NCBI GenBank assembly: GCA_900073065.1
Contig: FJOG01000020.1
Coordinates: 835,770 to 899,769 of the forward strand
Length of the DNA stretch: 64,000 bases
Source of the DNA: Phialocephala subalpina
Taxonomy: Eukaryota > Ascomycota > Leotiomycetes > Helotiales > Mollisiaceae
Direction of reading: 5' to 3'
Position numbers and translations under genes: made by a program. The notes below the pieces were generated by a model. The model did not search any database, was not told the DNA's origin, and saw nothing but the letters and a program-made list of their open reading frames with translations. This document shows, in pieces, positions 10,010-21,954 of the stretch. The first letter of the stretch is position 1; every line of letters begins with the position of its first letter.

Positions 10010-12232
10010 ATGGACGGAACTATCGACGGGGTTGCCAACCAACTCAGAGGTATCGATCTTTCTTCTCCTGGACAGCAGAATCAGCATTCGAATCCAGCTA
10101 CTCAGAATCAACACTACCAACATACACAGCTAGCTGTCTCACATCAATGGCCAACAGTGCAGCAATATCAGCTATTGGAGCTCCGATCTTTGAGGCGAAC
10201 TTTTCCAGTGCCGCAGTCCGTTGCATGCCTTGCCGATGATGGAGCCCGGACGACAACTGTACAGTTTTACCAATGGGTTATCGATGACGGTTCACCCGGA
10301 CCGTTCATAGTCTGCAGCGTCTGCTACGAAACCAAGATTGGACCTCATGCAAGCATAGCGTCTGAATTCGCCGCTGCTCCGACAAATGACAGCTATTTGC
10401 TTTACTGCAGCTTAAGATATCCTAGCGTTCGAGACTTTCTCTCTCAGTGTATTAGTACGAATAGCATGGAAACTTTCAAAATTTTCGCTCGCTACCTGGC
10501 AACTCTCGCACCATGTTTCCGTCACAAATCCACCAGCGCTGGCCCAATATACCTTATGCGAGGCAACGAGGTGCCGCTCTTCGCTACATGTCCCACCTGT
10601 TTCGAACTCTATATTCGCCACACTGTATTCGAAGAACAATTTGAAATCACGATATATGCAGAGAAAATAGAGTGGCATTGTTGGATCGGTTGCCCCAATA
10701 CCACCAGCACAACTGTTGGTCCTCCATTTTTCAGAGGTCTGCTTGTTGATGAGCTGAAAAAGATCCACCCCAAATGGGACAATTTCGTGTCACAAGTAGA
10801 AACGAGACTTCAGATACCACCTTGCTCTGGCCTCGAACGACCTGTGAAGCCGGTCTTGGATACAAGGGGCCAACGCCTGGTATTCGTGGAGACGGACGGA
10901 GGGCCAAACCACATCTGTTCTGCTTGTTATTTTGACCATTTGGCATATACGTGGTTTGCCGAGGCATGGAAACCTTCACAGCTAGCTGACGAACGGGTTG
11001 GCAAGGTCACTTGCAAACTAGGGGGACAATACTCAAAAGTGGCTATGATGGTCTCTCTTAAACGCCAGGATGTTGGAGTCTGGAGGGAAGCAGTTGACAA
11101 AGCTGAGAAACTCCCTAAGTGCTTAGGACAACGCGGCATCGATGAAGCAGAGCTTGCCAAAGAGTCTAAGCAGTGGTATTAATTTACCGATTTTCCAGAT
11201 GTCATGGCATGTCCTCGTTGCTACTGGCTGTGTGTTCAGCTTCTTGGAGCCCAAGAACTTTTTTCACCAGTCACCAGACCTCTCAAAAGTGGAATCATTA
11301 GGCAGTGCTCCTGGACACCATCTAGCTCCCCATCCCTCACTTCCATATCTGACGCGAAATATTTCGAGAAATCCTCTGCGTGGCGTGGGCGCCGCCTTCG
11401 CCTCGCTCTCGGCCATGGCTTCGGAAGCAAGGAATGGGAAGCTCTCAAGGATGAAGCAGCTTTTATGAATGAGGAGAACCAGCAGAGTCCTGCATGTGGA
11501 GGCCGAGATCGAGGCTTCATAAGAATCAGCAAAAGGAAATGGTTTGGACGCATCAAATCTGATCCGTTGAATCACGGCAACGCAACCATCGTAATCTGCG
11601 AGGAATGTTTCGGCTTTGCCGCCCGCGACCTGCAGTACAACTCGCTCTTTGGCCAGGATCTCACAAAGATTGCATACAACAGAGCAGGAACGATGGGTGT
11701 CGTCTGCCAGTCATACACGAATCTCGCTCGGTCTTATATTACTGCTGCTGCACAGTCCGGAGATTTGGACCCTTGGGCGCGACTCTGGGTCTATCGACAT
11801 GAAGCGAAGAAGGCAATAGATGCGACAGAATCCTAGCTTAGACACCAAGGAGTGGATACAGCGAATTATAGATACGAGACTAGTGAGCAATCGAAGCTGG
11901 ATCAGAAGACGAAGAAACTCAAGGAGGACTTAGAAAAATAGCAAGCGCTACTGCTTACAATGGAGGATTAGGCTGGAACCATGCGATCCCGACGGTCAGT
12001 TTCGCCAGTTTCTTCAGTTTCTTTTGAATGCACCACTGAAGAATACGACGATGATGCTAACATGAACTGGCAGCTTGGCATGGACTGGGTAATGACGGGA
12101 GTGCAAGAACAGCAAGAGTCTGTCAACGCATGGCGACGTACTGTACCGTATGTCGTATATGGTCATCTATCACCGAGAAGCGTAATTGAGCAGTTTAGAT
12201 TGGACTGCGAGGCTTTTTCGATGGTCGAATGA
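10010..12232 (+). pseudogene. Cysteine-repeat (CxxC[Y/F]) protein of unknown function, interrupted by four in-frame stops
   Basis: One frame runs from ATG 10010 to TGA 12230-12232 with no frameshift, but is crossed by TAA 11180-11182, TAG 11834-11836, TAG 11939-11941 and TAG 11969-11971. It encodes a Gln-rich N-terminus, then about five divergent modules of roughly 100 residues. Each opens with a CxxC pair followed in four of five by Y or F: FIVCSVCYE, FATCPTCFE, HICSACYFD, VMACPRCYW, VICEECFGF, usually with a later single Cys and a W or hydrophobic lead-in. The fourth module begins just after the first stop, so the stop cuts one protein rather than separating two genes. A Lys/Glu coiled-coil-like stretch and an acidic C-terminus follow. 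All four stops could be single C-to-T changes of Gln codons. I do not recognise the family. Alternatives are two separate genes or regulated readthrough. Confidence 0.6.
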
Positions 12233-12992
12233 GGGTGTTGTTGATTACTCAACATACGGTAGCATCAGCGTTTTATTGTACCAATAGAGCAGAATTTCAT
12301 CTTTAGGCATGCCCAATCGTCTTTTCTTAAGGTGAGAATCTGCGAACGAGAAGTATGTTTCGCTCGAGCAAAACGTGTCCGATATGTAGCTGTTCATGCA
12401 GAACACACAATGACCATGCCTCGATTGGACAACCGGCATGATTCTAAGTAATCCTTGACTTGAACCTCAGAGGCTTAATGAAATGAACATCCACTGCGCT
12501 GCCACTACTTCCCCACATTGGAAGATGAGGACCAGCAATAATCTGCAGAGTCAAAGTAGTATCCGCAACGGTGCACCTTGAGAAAATTTAATTGTCCGTC
12601 CTCGGGAACAAAGTAGAATCAACATTGCAGTAAAGATACACCGAAACCGCGTCTTAGTCATTGCAAACAAAGTAGAAAACTCCCGAATGTCTGACCCAAG
12701 GTGGGACATCGCCGCCACATTCATTGTGGAGACTCGGGGCTGAAACCGCACCATGCCACTTGCGTTCTTGCGGACAGATGTAAACGCCAAATAGAATGCG
12801 TGGAAAAGCACAACTGCACCGACAAACAAAAAACGAGTCTCGATGCAAGCAGCGACTTGACTGATATTCCACCCAATTCATCGATCTAGCCTCGATCATA
12901 GAGACTATCTTATTCGAAAAGTGAATCGATCGCCGTCTTGCCCTCCCATCGATGACAATATGCCTGCCTCGGGCAAGTAGGTCGGCATATCT
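12233..12992. other. Intergenic region, nothing recognised
   Basis: This 760 nt holds the 3' flanks of two convergent genes. No coding, RNA or repeat signal is convincing. Confidence 0.5.
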
Positions 12993-14319
12993 TCATTCAA
13001 TACTGTTGTAAAATTTCAGAATCGCAGCAGCAGTCTCAACCGGTTTCTCCTCAGCAATGAAATGTCCACACCCATCGCCAACCTGCTCGACTTCCAAGTT
13101 TCCCTTGCCCATCCACTCTTCCCACACCTTCTTGACGTCGTATCTCTTACCCAAATAATCGGCAGAATACAGAACCAAGACATCGATGTCGATCTTCCTG
13201 GCCTTCTTAGCGTTTTGATCCTTCTCTTGTAGCCTGACATCCTCGTCTGAACCTGACCTATAATCATCGCACGACGCATGAACTACAGGCTCTTTATTGA
13301 AGAACTCTGCGTATTTCTCAATAGCGTTGTTTGCCTGAAGCTTCGCAAGAGAAGCATCATTCTTTCCCCTCCAACGATCAATGCACATCTTCACCCACTT
13401 GCCGCCACCATAGGCTTTGATCATGTCCGTAGCTAGATCAACGTTGGCAAGGAATGGCCAGTGGAAAGTGCCGACAGATGATGAAGGTGTGCTGAAGCTT
13501 TGAAATTGGACCAGTGTAGGGACGATATCTAGAAAGACGGCGCCAACGATGTTGAGTCCGCCTTTGTTGTTGTGGGTTGGGAGCCCAACATCGACGGCCA
13601 TTCGGTGACAGAGGCGAGCACCGCGGTCGTGGCCTACGATGATGATAGGAGTGTTTAGGCTGTCTCGAGTTGGTGGAAAATGGCCTGAGAGCCTACCCAT
13701 CATGTTTTGCAAGGTGAGGCGCTGTCCGTGTGGAGTGTGGAGACCCATTGAGCGGCCGTACCCAAGTACCTGAGGTTTCTTGGTGAGTTTTATTCTGGAC
13801 GTTGGGAGAAGGAAGATTTGTCTCACGTCTGGAATGAAGAGAGGTATGTCCTTGGGAAGAAGTGGGACGATCTATTTGAATTGTTAGCCTAAGTTTAGAC
13901 TACTGTAAGGGAGTGCTGCTAACATGTCTCCACCTGCACCACGAGTCAAAGTTAGAAACTAGCACATCCAGTAGCCGGAATGAAGAATCGCTTGATATTT
14001 CAAAGCTCCTAACACAGAGGTGGCCCGGGACAAAATCAGAGGGGGCATGAGCAACTTACATGAAATTTCTGAGATGCAGATACAATTAGCTCGCCGTTCC
14101 AAATACGAGTGCGGGAGTAACTACTTACGACTGAGGGTATCCATGTAGCAAAACGAGCACCGGTTTCTCGATCTCCTTCCCTCCCGCGATGCCTCTGTGA
14201 TAATAAAAAATCCGTTCTTTTCCCAGAGTACTGAAGTTGCTCTCAAGTCCTAACCCAGTCATATGTGTCACGTCGTCGTTTGGAATATCTTCCATCCACG
14301 GCATATTTGACAATGACAT
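12993..14319 (-). CDS. Alpha/beta hydrolase of the haloacetate dehalogenase / epoxide hydrolase class
   Basis: Exons 14319-14129, 13933-13924, 13871-13827 and 13769-12993 join into 340 aa with all phases consistent. Motifs: oxyanion-hole HGYPQS; nucleophile elbow GHDRGAR, where Asp replaces Ser as in haloacetate dehalogenases; LDIVPT; the FHW pair that lines the halide pocket in fluoroacetate dehalogenase; and GCGHF with the catalytic His near the C-terminus. These support hydrolysis of C-halogen or epoxide bonds through an Asp-ester intermediate. The second coding exon is only 10 nt (encoding WRH with a split Ser codon), flanked by introns of 195 and 52 nt; relatives have about three more residues at this point (SYM before WRH in my memory of the family), so another tiny exon may be hidden in the 195-nt intron. 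No signal peptide is seen, so it is probably cytosolic. Confidence 0.85.
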
Positions 14320-15485
14320 TGTAGTACTTGATGTTCCTGACGCCCAGGCTAATGGAGTCGCTCGGTTGAATAGTAAGACATGAATTAACGAACAAAATTG
14401 GCAAATAGCAGCAAATGAGGGATCGAGTCTCGGCGGCAGACTTTAGTACGTGCGATTGAGAGGGAATTTGATGCTTGAGAGTTGTTTCGAACGCGGACGA
14501 GGGGTAATTCCCTGAGGCCACTGACGTCATCAGAGACAAGTGATCTTCGAGACTGAGTGATGTGCGAGAAAGTTATCCCAGAAGAAAGGATTTGAGACAA
14601 CGCAGTGAATGTGACATGACTATAAGCTTGGTGCAGATTGCGAGGTCGGAGCACAGTGTAGCACGTGATCGACCCCTCGTCATCAAAAGCGATATCTTAT
14701 TCCTCGAGATATGCACATGGCCTAAACATGAATATGATCTCGAATGGCGACTTCGGAGTAAGCAGGAGTCGGCGCGGTGAAATTAGATGCCCCTAGGACT
14801 TCAATTTGTCACACTTCGAAGCTCGAGGCAGGAATTTAGCTGGCAGTATAGAAGGATCGCAAGCAGGAAGAGTCCACATAAATATATCGACAGGAGATAT
14901 GGAATATTTTGAGAGGAGACACTTCCAATGAGGTTGGGACAAGAATGACTGCGATCGAAAGCAATATGAGAGGGTCCCGAGAAGACACTAGTCCCATCTT
15001 AGGTTTAGCGCGGTACAGGCCTATGACTCTCTTGAGCTTCTGGTGTAGTTCTCGAGACTTTGGGATGGCGATGTGTGACTGTACAAGGAGGGCGTTGTCA
15101 CTGTCATTGTGTGGAGAAAGATCTATGCAATCTTGAATTCGGAAGGAGGCTCTCAGATCTTGGGTTCCTGGGTTTTGGCTGTAGCTCACCTTGATATCAA
15201 CCTTCGGATGGTGTGTTTTCCCAGGTAAAAGTATTTCAAGACATGACATAGTCTAGTACTTGTGCCGTCATTCTCAGTTCCACAGCTTGGGCGCCTCGCT
15301 TGCTCAATCTGAACTCCGCTGAGGGGATACACAGGGGTCGGCTTGATGATCTTGGCCGATGATAGTAGAAATCGAGGCCAGAAAGTCCAGTCAAGGCTGG
15401 GCCATTGCAAACGCTGATGTTTGCTCCTTTGGAAGCCTAGTTCAACCATCGCCGGCATGAATCGACATCAGAAGGTTCAAGGGTG
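14320..15485. other. Intergenic region, nothing recognised
   Basis: About 1.2 kb without a supported gene. Small frames on both strands lack motifs, and the region probably contains the hydrolase promoter. Confidence 0.5.
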
Positions 15486-17225
15486 CTATGCAGGAAATTC
15501 CTTCTGGAGAAACTCCTCAATCGCCACTTGTGGTATTCCATGCCGCATAGTCGTCTTCTCATCCCAAGAAGAGTGGAGACCGATCAATGTCCAATCTGCT
15601 GCAGACAAGAGAGGGGCACCTGCCAGATCACAAGTCTCGGTGTCAGTGTACCACTTTCCTATATTTGAAAAGCTCATGAGAATGTCCCAAGGGAATTGGG
15701 GCAAACAAGGTACTTATGGCGCTAATCCTCGAGGCTTTAAAACAACGATCAAAAGCGACTTACCTGAATGCCCCCAATAGGTCCAGGCATCGTGCTTCAA
15801 GGCACCAATTTCGGAGTTGTCTTGTGGATCCACACCTGGTACCATACCACGAAACTTGCCCTTTGATACTTTGACAAGATTATACTTGGTCTTCCGCTCG
15901 GATGTCGATTCGAGATCATCACTACCAGGTTGTCCAATACAAAAAATAGGCATACCGTCCACCAAAATGTCCGTGGTCAACTTGACAAATGAAAACGTAG
16001 GTATCACTCCCGATGCCCCCTTATCTGACTCCATAGCAATGATTTTTAGCAGAGCTAGATCTCGCTTGGGATCCCAGATTCTGCACTCAACCTGTACGGC
16101 CATACCATTGTAGAACAGAAGCCATTTGTTCTTGTTGGAGGCTTTATACTCCTCCACACTATCCCCGAAACAATGCGCGCAGGTCAATATCCACCCTGCC
16201 TTGTCGATGCAAACCGCGCTGCCCGCCTCATACTGCGCAAATATCAACGTTGCTGCTAGAGCGTTTCGGAGAGCTGCTTGATCGGGAACAGCATTAAGAG
16301 TAGCAGTCTCGTTCAAGGACAACCACTTTTGTTTTTCTCGGAGTAGTGTGAGCTCTGCAGCATCTAGACCAGGGAGCTTGGCTCCAGGAGGCATGACTCT
16401 GATGTGGGTGGGTAATGAAGGAGGTACGAGCGGTGCTAGCGATGGAGCAGAGCGATTACCGAGGGTGCGTCGTCTTGTTTTCACTGCAGCCCTTTCGGCC
16501 GTCATGTCATTGCTCACATGTATATGTGGCAATAGATTTGGCATCATACCACCGTTCCCAGCTACACCGGGCAATCCATTGAATGCGTCATTATCCCCAG
16601 CCACATGTGGTAATCCATCAAACGGCATATATGGTATCATAACGTTCGAAGCGATAGTCCTTTGAGGTCTAGCAGGTATACGTCTGGTAAGTGGGATCAA
16701 CTTTTTTCTATTGGGACGACGCTTCGATTTCGAACAGCCACCAGCTCGTGGACCATCGCGACAGCGAGCGCAACTGTACCGAGCGTAATTGATCTGCGTC
16801 TCAGCATCTTCGACATAAACCCAGCATTCTTGCCTCTCACGCCGACAGGCAGAGCAACGGTCGTCCCCGAACAACTTCATGCCTAGGTCTGTCTCCATTA
16901 TGCGGCCAACATGGCTCTGTGACTGTCGGTATTTGGGAGTCATTGCATCCAGCTGTGCTTGAGTTTTCGACCACCATTTGCCTACGACTGTCGGTGTATA
17001 TGGGTTTTGATTCTTGCCTTGGGACCAGTTCCAAGGCAGACGCGGTTGATCTGCTCGTTGACTCTGCACCCACTGGTCATGCGATTGGGATGGCGGAGCA
17101 CCAGGAGAGGACGTAGACGATTGCTCAATATCAACATTCGTCAGGGGCGCGGGTGAGTCTTCGGTATTCCAGACTTCTGAGGACATTGGTTCCGTTTTGA
17201 CAGAAGGTGAAGTTGTCCTCGACAT
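15486..17225 (-). CDS. Cysteine-module (DUF3716-like) plus trypsin-like serine protease
   Basis: Two exons, 17225-15764 and 15619-15486, join across a 144-nt intron (GTAAGT donor, GGCAG acceptor) to give 531 aa. Residues 124-164 carry a cysteine module (CSACRRERQECWVY, then YSCARCR and GGCS) followed by a basic patch RRPNRKK; it resembles the fungal DUF3716 zinc-type module or a nuclear DNA-binding cluster. Residues about 325-531 form a chymotrypsin-fold protease with a complete triad: His351 in LTCAHCFGD, Asp389 in KRDLALLKI and Ser487 in GHSGAPLL, whose Gly codon is split by the intron. There is no signal peptide, so it should act inside the cell, possibly in the nucleus. Trypsin-like domains occur as effector parts in fungal NLR-type proteins, but no NACHT or NB-ARC is seen here. 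Substrate and role are unknown. Confidence 0.8.
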
Positions 17226-17857
17226 CGCGAACGCGTCGACCCTGAGTTTCGTCGTTAACTGGGCTTGTGGAGGTACAGTATATAGGAAGTAAAATGGACG
17301 GCATATCGAGCACGATTATGAGAAGGTAGTCGCGTATACCTTTTATGTCAGTATTCGATGTCTGAGGCTGTTCTCGTGGAGTTTCAGAGGAAGAGTTCAC
17401 ATTATGGAAAACGCGCTGGGCTCTTAGCGCGCTTAAGGTTACACGTGACCCATGACAGATTTCCGCCAGCCGGCATAAAGCGCGACGCAGGTCCAATGTA
17501 GCCTTCATGCGCACATCGGTTTGAGTTATTCTTTGACTGAACGATCGACTGGAAGTCTGCCTATCAACGCTATTTGAGTTAAATCCCACTTGTTTACAAA
17601 CTCTTCTCAAATCCGCGACTCGAATGAATTGAGATACTTTTCCCAAGCCAAGAACTTGACATGTGCATCAACGTCCCTCAGTTGCGGCCTTGGGAGGCAA
17701 ACCTGCCACGCTCATGCAAGACTCGTACGATAAAGTGTGTATCCCCGATCGCCTCCACCTTCGAAAATGTAGCCATCTAACCTTTTTCTTAACTTTAGTG
17801 GCCTCGTCGAAACTCTGCGAGGTGTCCTAGTTTTCACCGACGTTGCCGAAACTTCCA
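17226..17857. other. Intergenic region between tandem minus-strand genes
   Basis: About 630 nt holding the protease promoter and the regulator 3' flank. An open frame at 17131-17646 on the minus strand overlaps the protease start and shows no motif. Confidence 0.5.
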
Positions 17858-20417
17858 TTAGCTGAAAGGAAAATCCCACGGACTTCCAATAGCTGGATCA
17901 TCCATCGCCACAAATGGGATCTGGTTCATCTGCTCAATCCAGTACGTTGAATCGAATTCATCGATATTCGGAAACCCTGTAAGTTCCGACGTAGATGGAA
18001 ACTGCATCAGTGCGGGGAGGTCGTGGGTATGAAAGCCGTTTGGATGGAAGTTATCAAAATCATTGGAAACATCGAATCCATTGACTCCTTGAAAATTCTC
18101 GGCTGGCTGTTGAACGGGCTCTGGTACCTCATCGATGGGCTCCGGTTGAGGAGCTGGGAGATTGCTTCTGCTGGCGGTAGCTTCTTGGAGTAGTTGATAG
18201 CAGTGTCGAAGTAGTTTGAGACTTGATCCGGCGATCGCGTTGTGGTCCTCCAAAATTTCCAGCCTTTTGATACCTTGCTGGAGACACACATCCACCTTTC
18301 TTGAGAACTCGCGATCGGCTGAAGGGTACATGATAGTCGTCGATGACAAGAAGAAGCCAGCATCAATAGTGAAAAATGCAAGGCCGAACATCTTGTACTG
18401 ATGCTTCTTAGTAAATTCAAAAGCGCGTTGCTGTGAATCAAGGATGTTGATTGCTGCTTGAATAGCCGATTTACGACTTTTGGGAGACGCATGGATATGT
18501 GGTCGATGTATTGACAGCAGGAAAGAGGTGGCAGCATTGAAAACCTGCTCTCGTTGTTGCGGAATCCATGGCATTCGAGTGTCCCAAGAAGTGTCGGGAT
18601 TCTGAGGCCTGAGAAATGCGGGCAGTCCGTCCATCAAAGTGAGGGCTTTCTCATGTAAGGCTTGAATGAACCCGTAATCTTTGGGGTTTCGCCTAGAGGC
18701 GCCATTCGCCTTCATCTCATGGATCAGTAGAGAAGCTTTGTACCGAAACAGATGTCCCGAAAATGTGTAGGGTATTTCAACGTCTCCTGCGGAACGTATC
18801 GCTGTGGGAACAACAGTCGAAGGGTCATCAGGAAAGTTGCAATCGATTGGTATCTGTATGTCGCAATCGTCGACATTGATCATTCTGGGTCGGCCGAGCA
18901 TCAAAGACATGTGACTGCCTTTGTTAGCGCGAGTTGCTTGGAAAGAGCATTGGGGAGTACCTGTCCCATATAAACAAGATCATGAAGAATCTCCTTCGAT
19001 ACTCGTCGTACCAAAGTCTGCTTAATGTTTCGGCAACTGTTCCACTCTGATCGACTCTTGCTTGTCTGTGCATATTGAGCTCCTGTGCTTGTCTTGAAGA
19101 TGTCTCAGCTTTTGGCATGATGTTTTCCCATCCCTGATCTTACCTGATGGAATTGCTTAGTGCGTGCCATGACTCGGTTCCTCGACCGCAGTCCTTCAGC
19201 CATAATGACCTCGTGAGATCGTGCTGGACTGCAATCAAGGTCGGCCGATGTCGACCTAAGACCTCCATGATCTCCATTCCTATACTCCAAATCAGTATAT
19301 TAATCGCTATCCGAAGACGAACTCGGGTGACTCTATAACTCTCTCGCGTTCTCTGACGTGACAGGTTTTCCGTGAGTCTAGTATTCCGCTGGCCTTTTTA
19401 GGCACAATAGGCGGAAACGGAAGGGTGTTTAACGACTGACCTTGGGTACTGTACTTTTCGCTGATGTGATTACGAAAAGTTATATCTCTCACCTTGAGGA
19501 GTTTGATCGCCGCTGATTCCGGAGGCAAGTAATGCAATGCAACAGCACAAATCTGAAATATTAAAGCCGGAAAGTAAAGCACATCCCGCGAAACATCTTT
19601 AAGCAAAGGCAGCTTCGAGACAGCAGGTCCAGGATAAAGCTCCTGCCATGACTTGTAGAGCTGTCGAAGGTAGTAGAGTTCGAAAAAGCCGCTATACCAG
19701 TTCAACTCTGATTGGAAGGTTTCCATTAATTCTTCAACCACTGGTTTCGAAGGAAGTTCAGAGGCAAGACTCCAGAACTTATCTTCCCATTGCTCTGGTT
19801 GCACTTTCCCTCTTGATATGTTGACAAGGCCAAGCTGCTCGGTTGTCTCGTCCTTGAGAAGCTGATGCGCTCAGTATAGTGCGGCGAAGAAAAATAAGAT
19901 GGGTCCATACCTGATGCTGCAAGTCCATGAAGACATTACTTCCTTTCAGAGGAGAGTACCCGATCTGCTCGGCGATGTCGATCTCTCGCGTTGATGGGGG
20001 AGATACATTTTCTTCGTTTTCGACTTGTCTTTCGACAGGATCATGCTTATCAACACCTTCTGAGCTCTTCCTTGATCTACTGATTTGTCAACAGCAAGAC
20101 CCTATCATCGAAGACAACAAGAGAGGGGGCAGTCTCGTGATCGGAAGTGGACAAGCCAAGTGGATACAGCATAGAGAAAAGGAGGTGAGGCTTACTGAGG
20201 ACCATCTACCTCATCACTGTATAAACACCGATCTGGAACATTTCGGGCGAGACAGATATTGCACGGTTTTCGGCGGTCACACTAAAGGAAAGGTCAGATT
20301 GTCGGGCCCAAAGGAAGAGGAAATGGCGGGGTAAAATTGCACCTTCTGTTTACGGCGTTGGCACTCCACACAAGTCGTCACTAATCGTCTCCTTTTTGAA
20401 GCTGGTGGTCCGTTCAT
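17858..20417 (-). CDS. Zn2Cys6 fungal transcription factor with fungal_trans domain
   Basis: Seven exons (20417-20343, 20281-20196, 20079-19911, 19861-19441, 19279-19144, 19092-18961, 18914-17858) splice to 691 aa with every phase matching. The binuclear zinc cluster is at residues 16-44, C16-x2-C-x6-C-x5-C-x2-C-x8-C44, with intron 1 placed exactly between Lys25 and Cys26. A linker leads to the middle homology region: GYSPLKGSNVFMDLQ, then VLGRHRPTLIAVQHDL, SLWLKDCGRGTESWHAL, RLWYDEYRRRFFMILFIWD and HMSLMLGRPRMIN, the typical fungal-specific TF domain (PF04082 type). The C-terminus is Pro/Asn/Asp-rich, a plausible activation domain. It should bind CGG-type sites in the nucleus. The nearest genes are unrelated, so its target pathway is not evident. 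Confidence 0.9.
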
Positions 20418-21954
20418 GGTGTGATGATGGATGTTATTCGGCGTAGAGGTAGGATACAGAGAAATTTCGTCGAGTGAAAAAGTGGGGCAAGACTCGTAAT
20501 CGGATAGTCGTTTAGTGTCTCGCTTAGTTCGGAACCCTCCCCCTTTCTTGTTCCTCGAAGCATTCTTCGTAGTACCTTGGGTGTTCTTTGTGAGAATGAA
20601 TGTTTTGTGTGAGGGTTACATATATCGAGGCATGTTCATGTAAGTTTCCTGCCTTTGTGTCTTCGGAGCTAACATTTCAACAAGCCATCGTACGCGTTTC
20701 TTCATTATTTCTAAACGTTAATAGCTACCTCGCAACACTGCCTCGTTTCGTGAGTCAGTCTAAGAATCTATCAAATCACGGCACTATCTCGGAACAAACT
20801 CCATGCTTTCTTTGGAGCATTTGCGGGGTCAAGCTTAATTGAATGGTCCTCCATCCATGACGAGCTGAACCTGCATGAACTCTTCGAACGATTGGAAAAG
20901 CGTCGTTTGGTGTTTTACGAGCTCAGTTTATTTCAAGATTAACTTCATGATCATTCTCAAGCTCACCAGATTCTTTATTTTGGATAGTTTTCAACGTGTT
21001 CCCTGGCCCGAAATGCTCTCTTGGTTTCGGCCGAAGGATGCCAAGCTATCATCGGCCAATGAATAAATTTCGAGGAATATGCAAAATTTCTGCAGTATGT
21101 CGGGTTTAGGATTTACAAATCTTAGGTTCGAGATACTGCGCATTTTTCTTAGCTCAGACCACTTATTATGCCCTACCCCGACTTTGAAATCGTACCACAA
21201 GCTACGTTGTTTGCTTGGTGCAAAATGATATACCATCAGGCCAATACAACCCGAGCTTCACTTCTTCATCTGCCCGGATTCCGTGCTATCTCCTTGGCAT
21301 ATGATAGTACTGACAACTCACCCTTATCTCGATTCTCTCCAGAAATCGAGAAGGGCTTCGATCCAGAATTGATACCTCAAGCCTCCTCGAGTCGATGCCA
21401 GTGCTCTAGCATCTTGGAGCCTCACTATTCCAAACCCCCGGTCTCGATTCTCGGAGACCGTTCGAGACACCGTCGACGTGCAACAGAACCCAAGAGTGTT
21501 ATGAATCCACAAGAATTCGGAGGTGCTGCTCCACATACCTGACTTGAACCAGCCTTTCAAGGTGCTGTTCAACACTGCTGATAAATTGAAAGGAAAGAAT
21601 CTGTGTAAAATGAGTATCGAGGAAGACGAGCTTTTGGACAACTCATACACTCGGTCACGAAAAGTTGGTCCTCTTGGACTTAAACTCTCTCTCAGGAACC
21701 CACCTGCCCCTCCCACCACGAACAAAAAAACATAATCAGGGTACATATGCGAAGGGGTATGAGAGACAAATCAGTCTCATATTCCGCATGACTTTTGATA
21801 TCATTCATCAACACATCATAATCTACAATAAAATTACACTCATACCCAGTTTAGGTCTTTCTGTCCAGTCGATGTATATTCAACGCCAGGATCCTTGTTT
21901 CTTTCTTTCTTCCCATTCAGATCTCCATTTTTGATTCGCCATAGCTCATCAGCA
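20418..21954. other. Intergenic region, 1.5 kb
   Basis: Upstream of the Zn2Cys6 gene and downstream of the RNA-binding protein gene. No coding pattern, repeat or RNA gene is convincing; frames up to 140 aa (e.g. 21324-21746) have no motifs. Confidence 0.5.

Noticed and set aside
11176..11198. 23-nt GT-AG segment that could splice out the first stop of the repeat protein
   Set aside because: Far below the minimum size of fungal introns, and removing it would break the frame.
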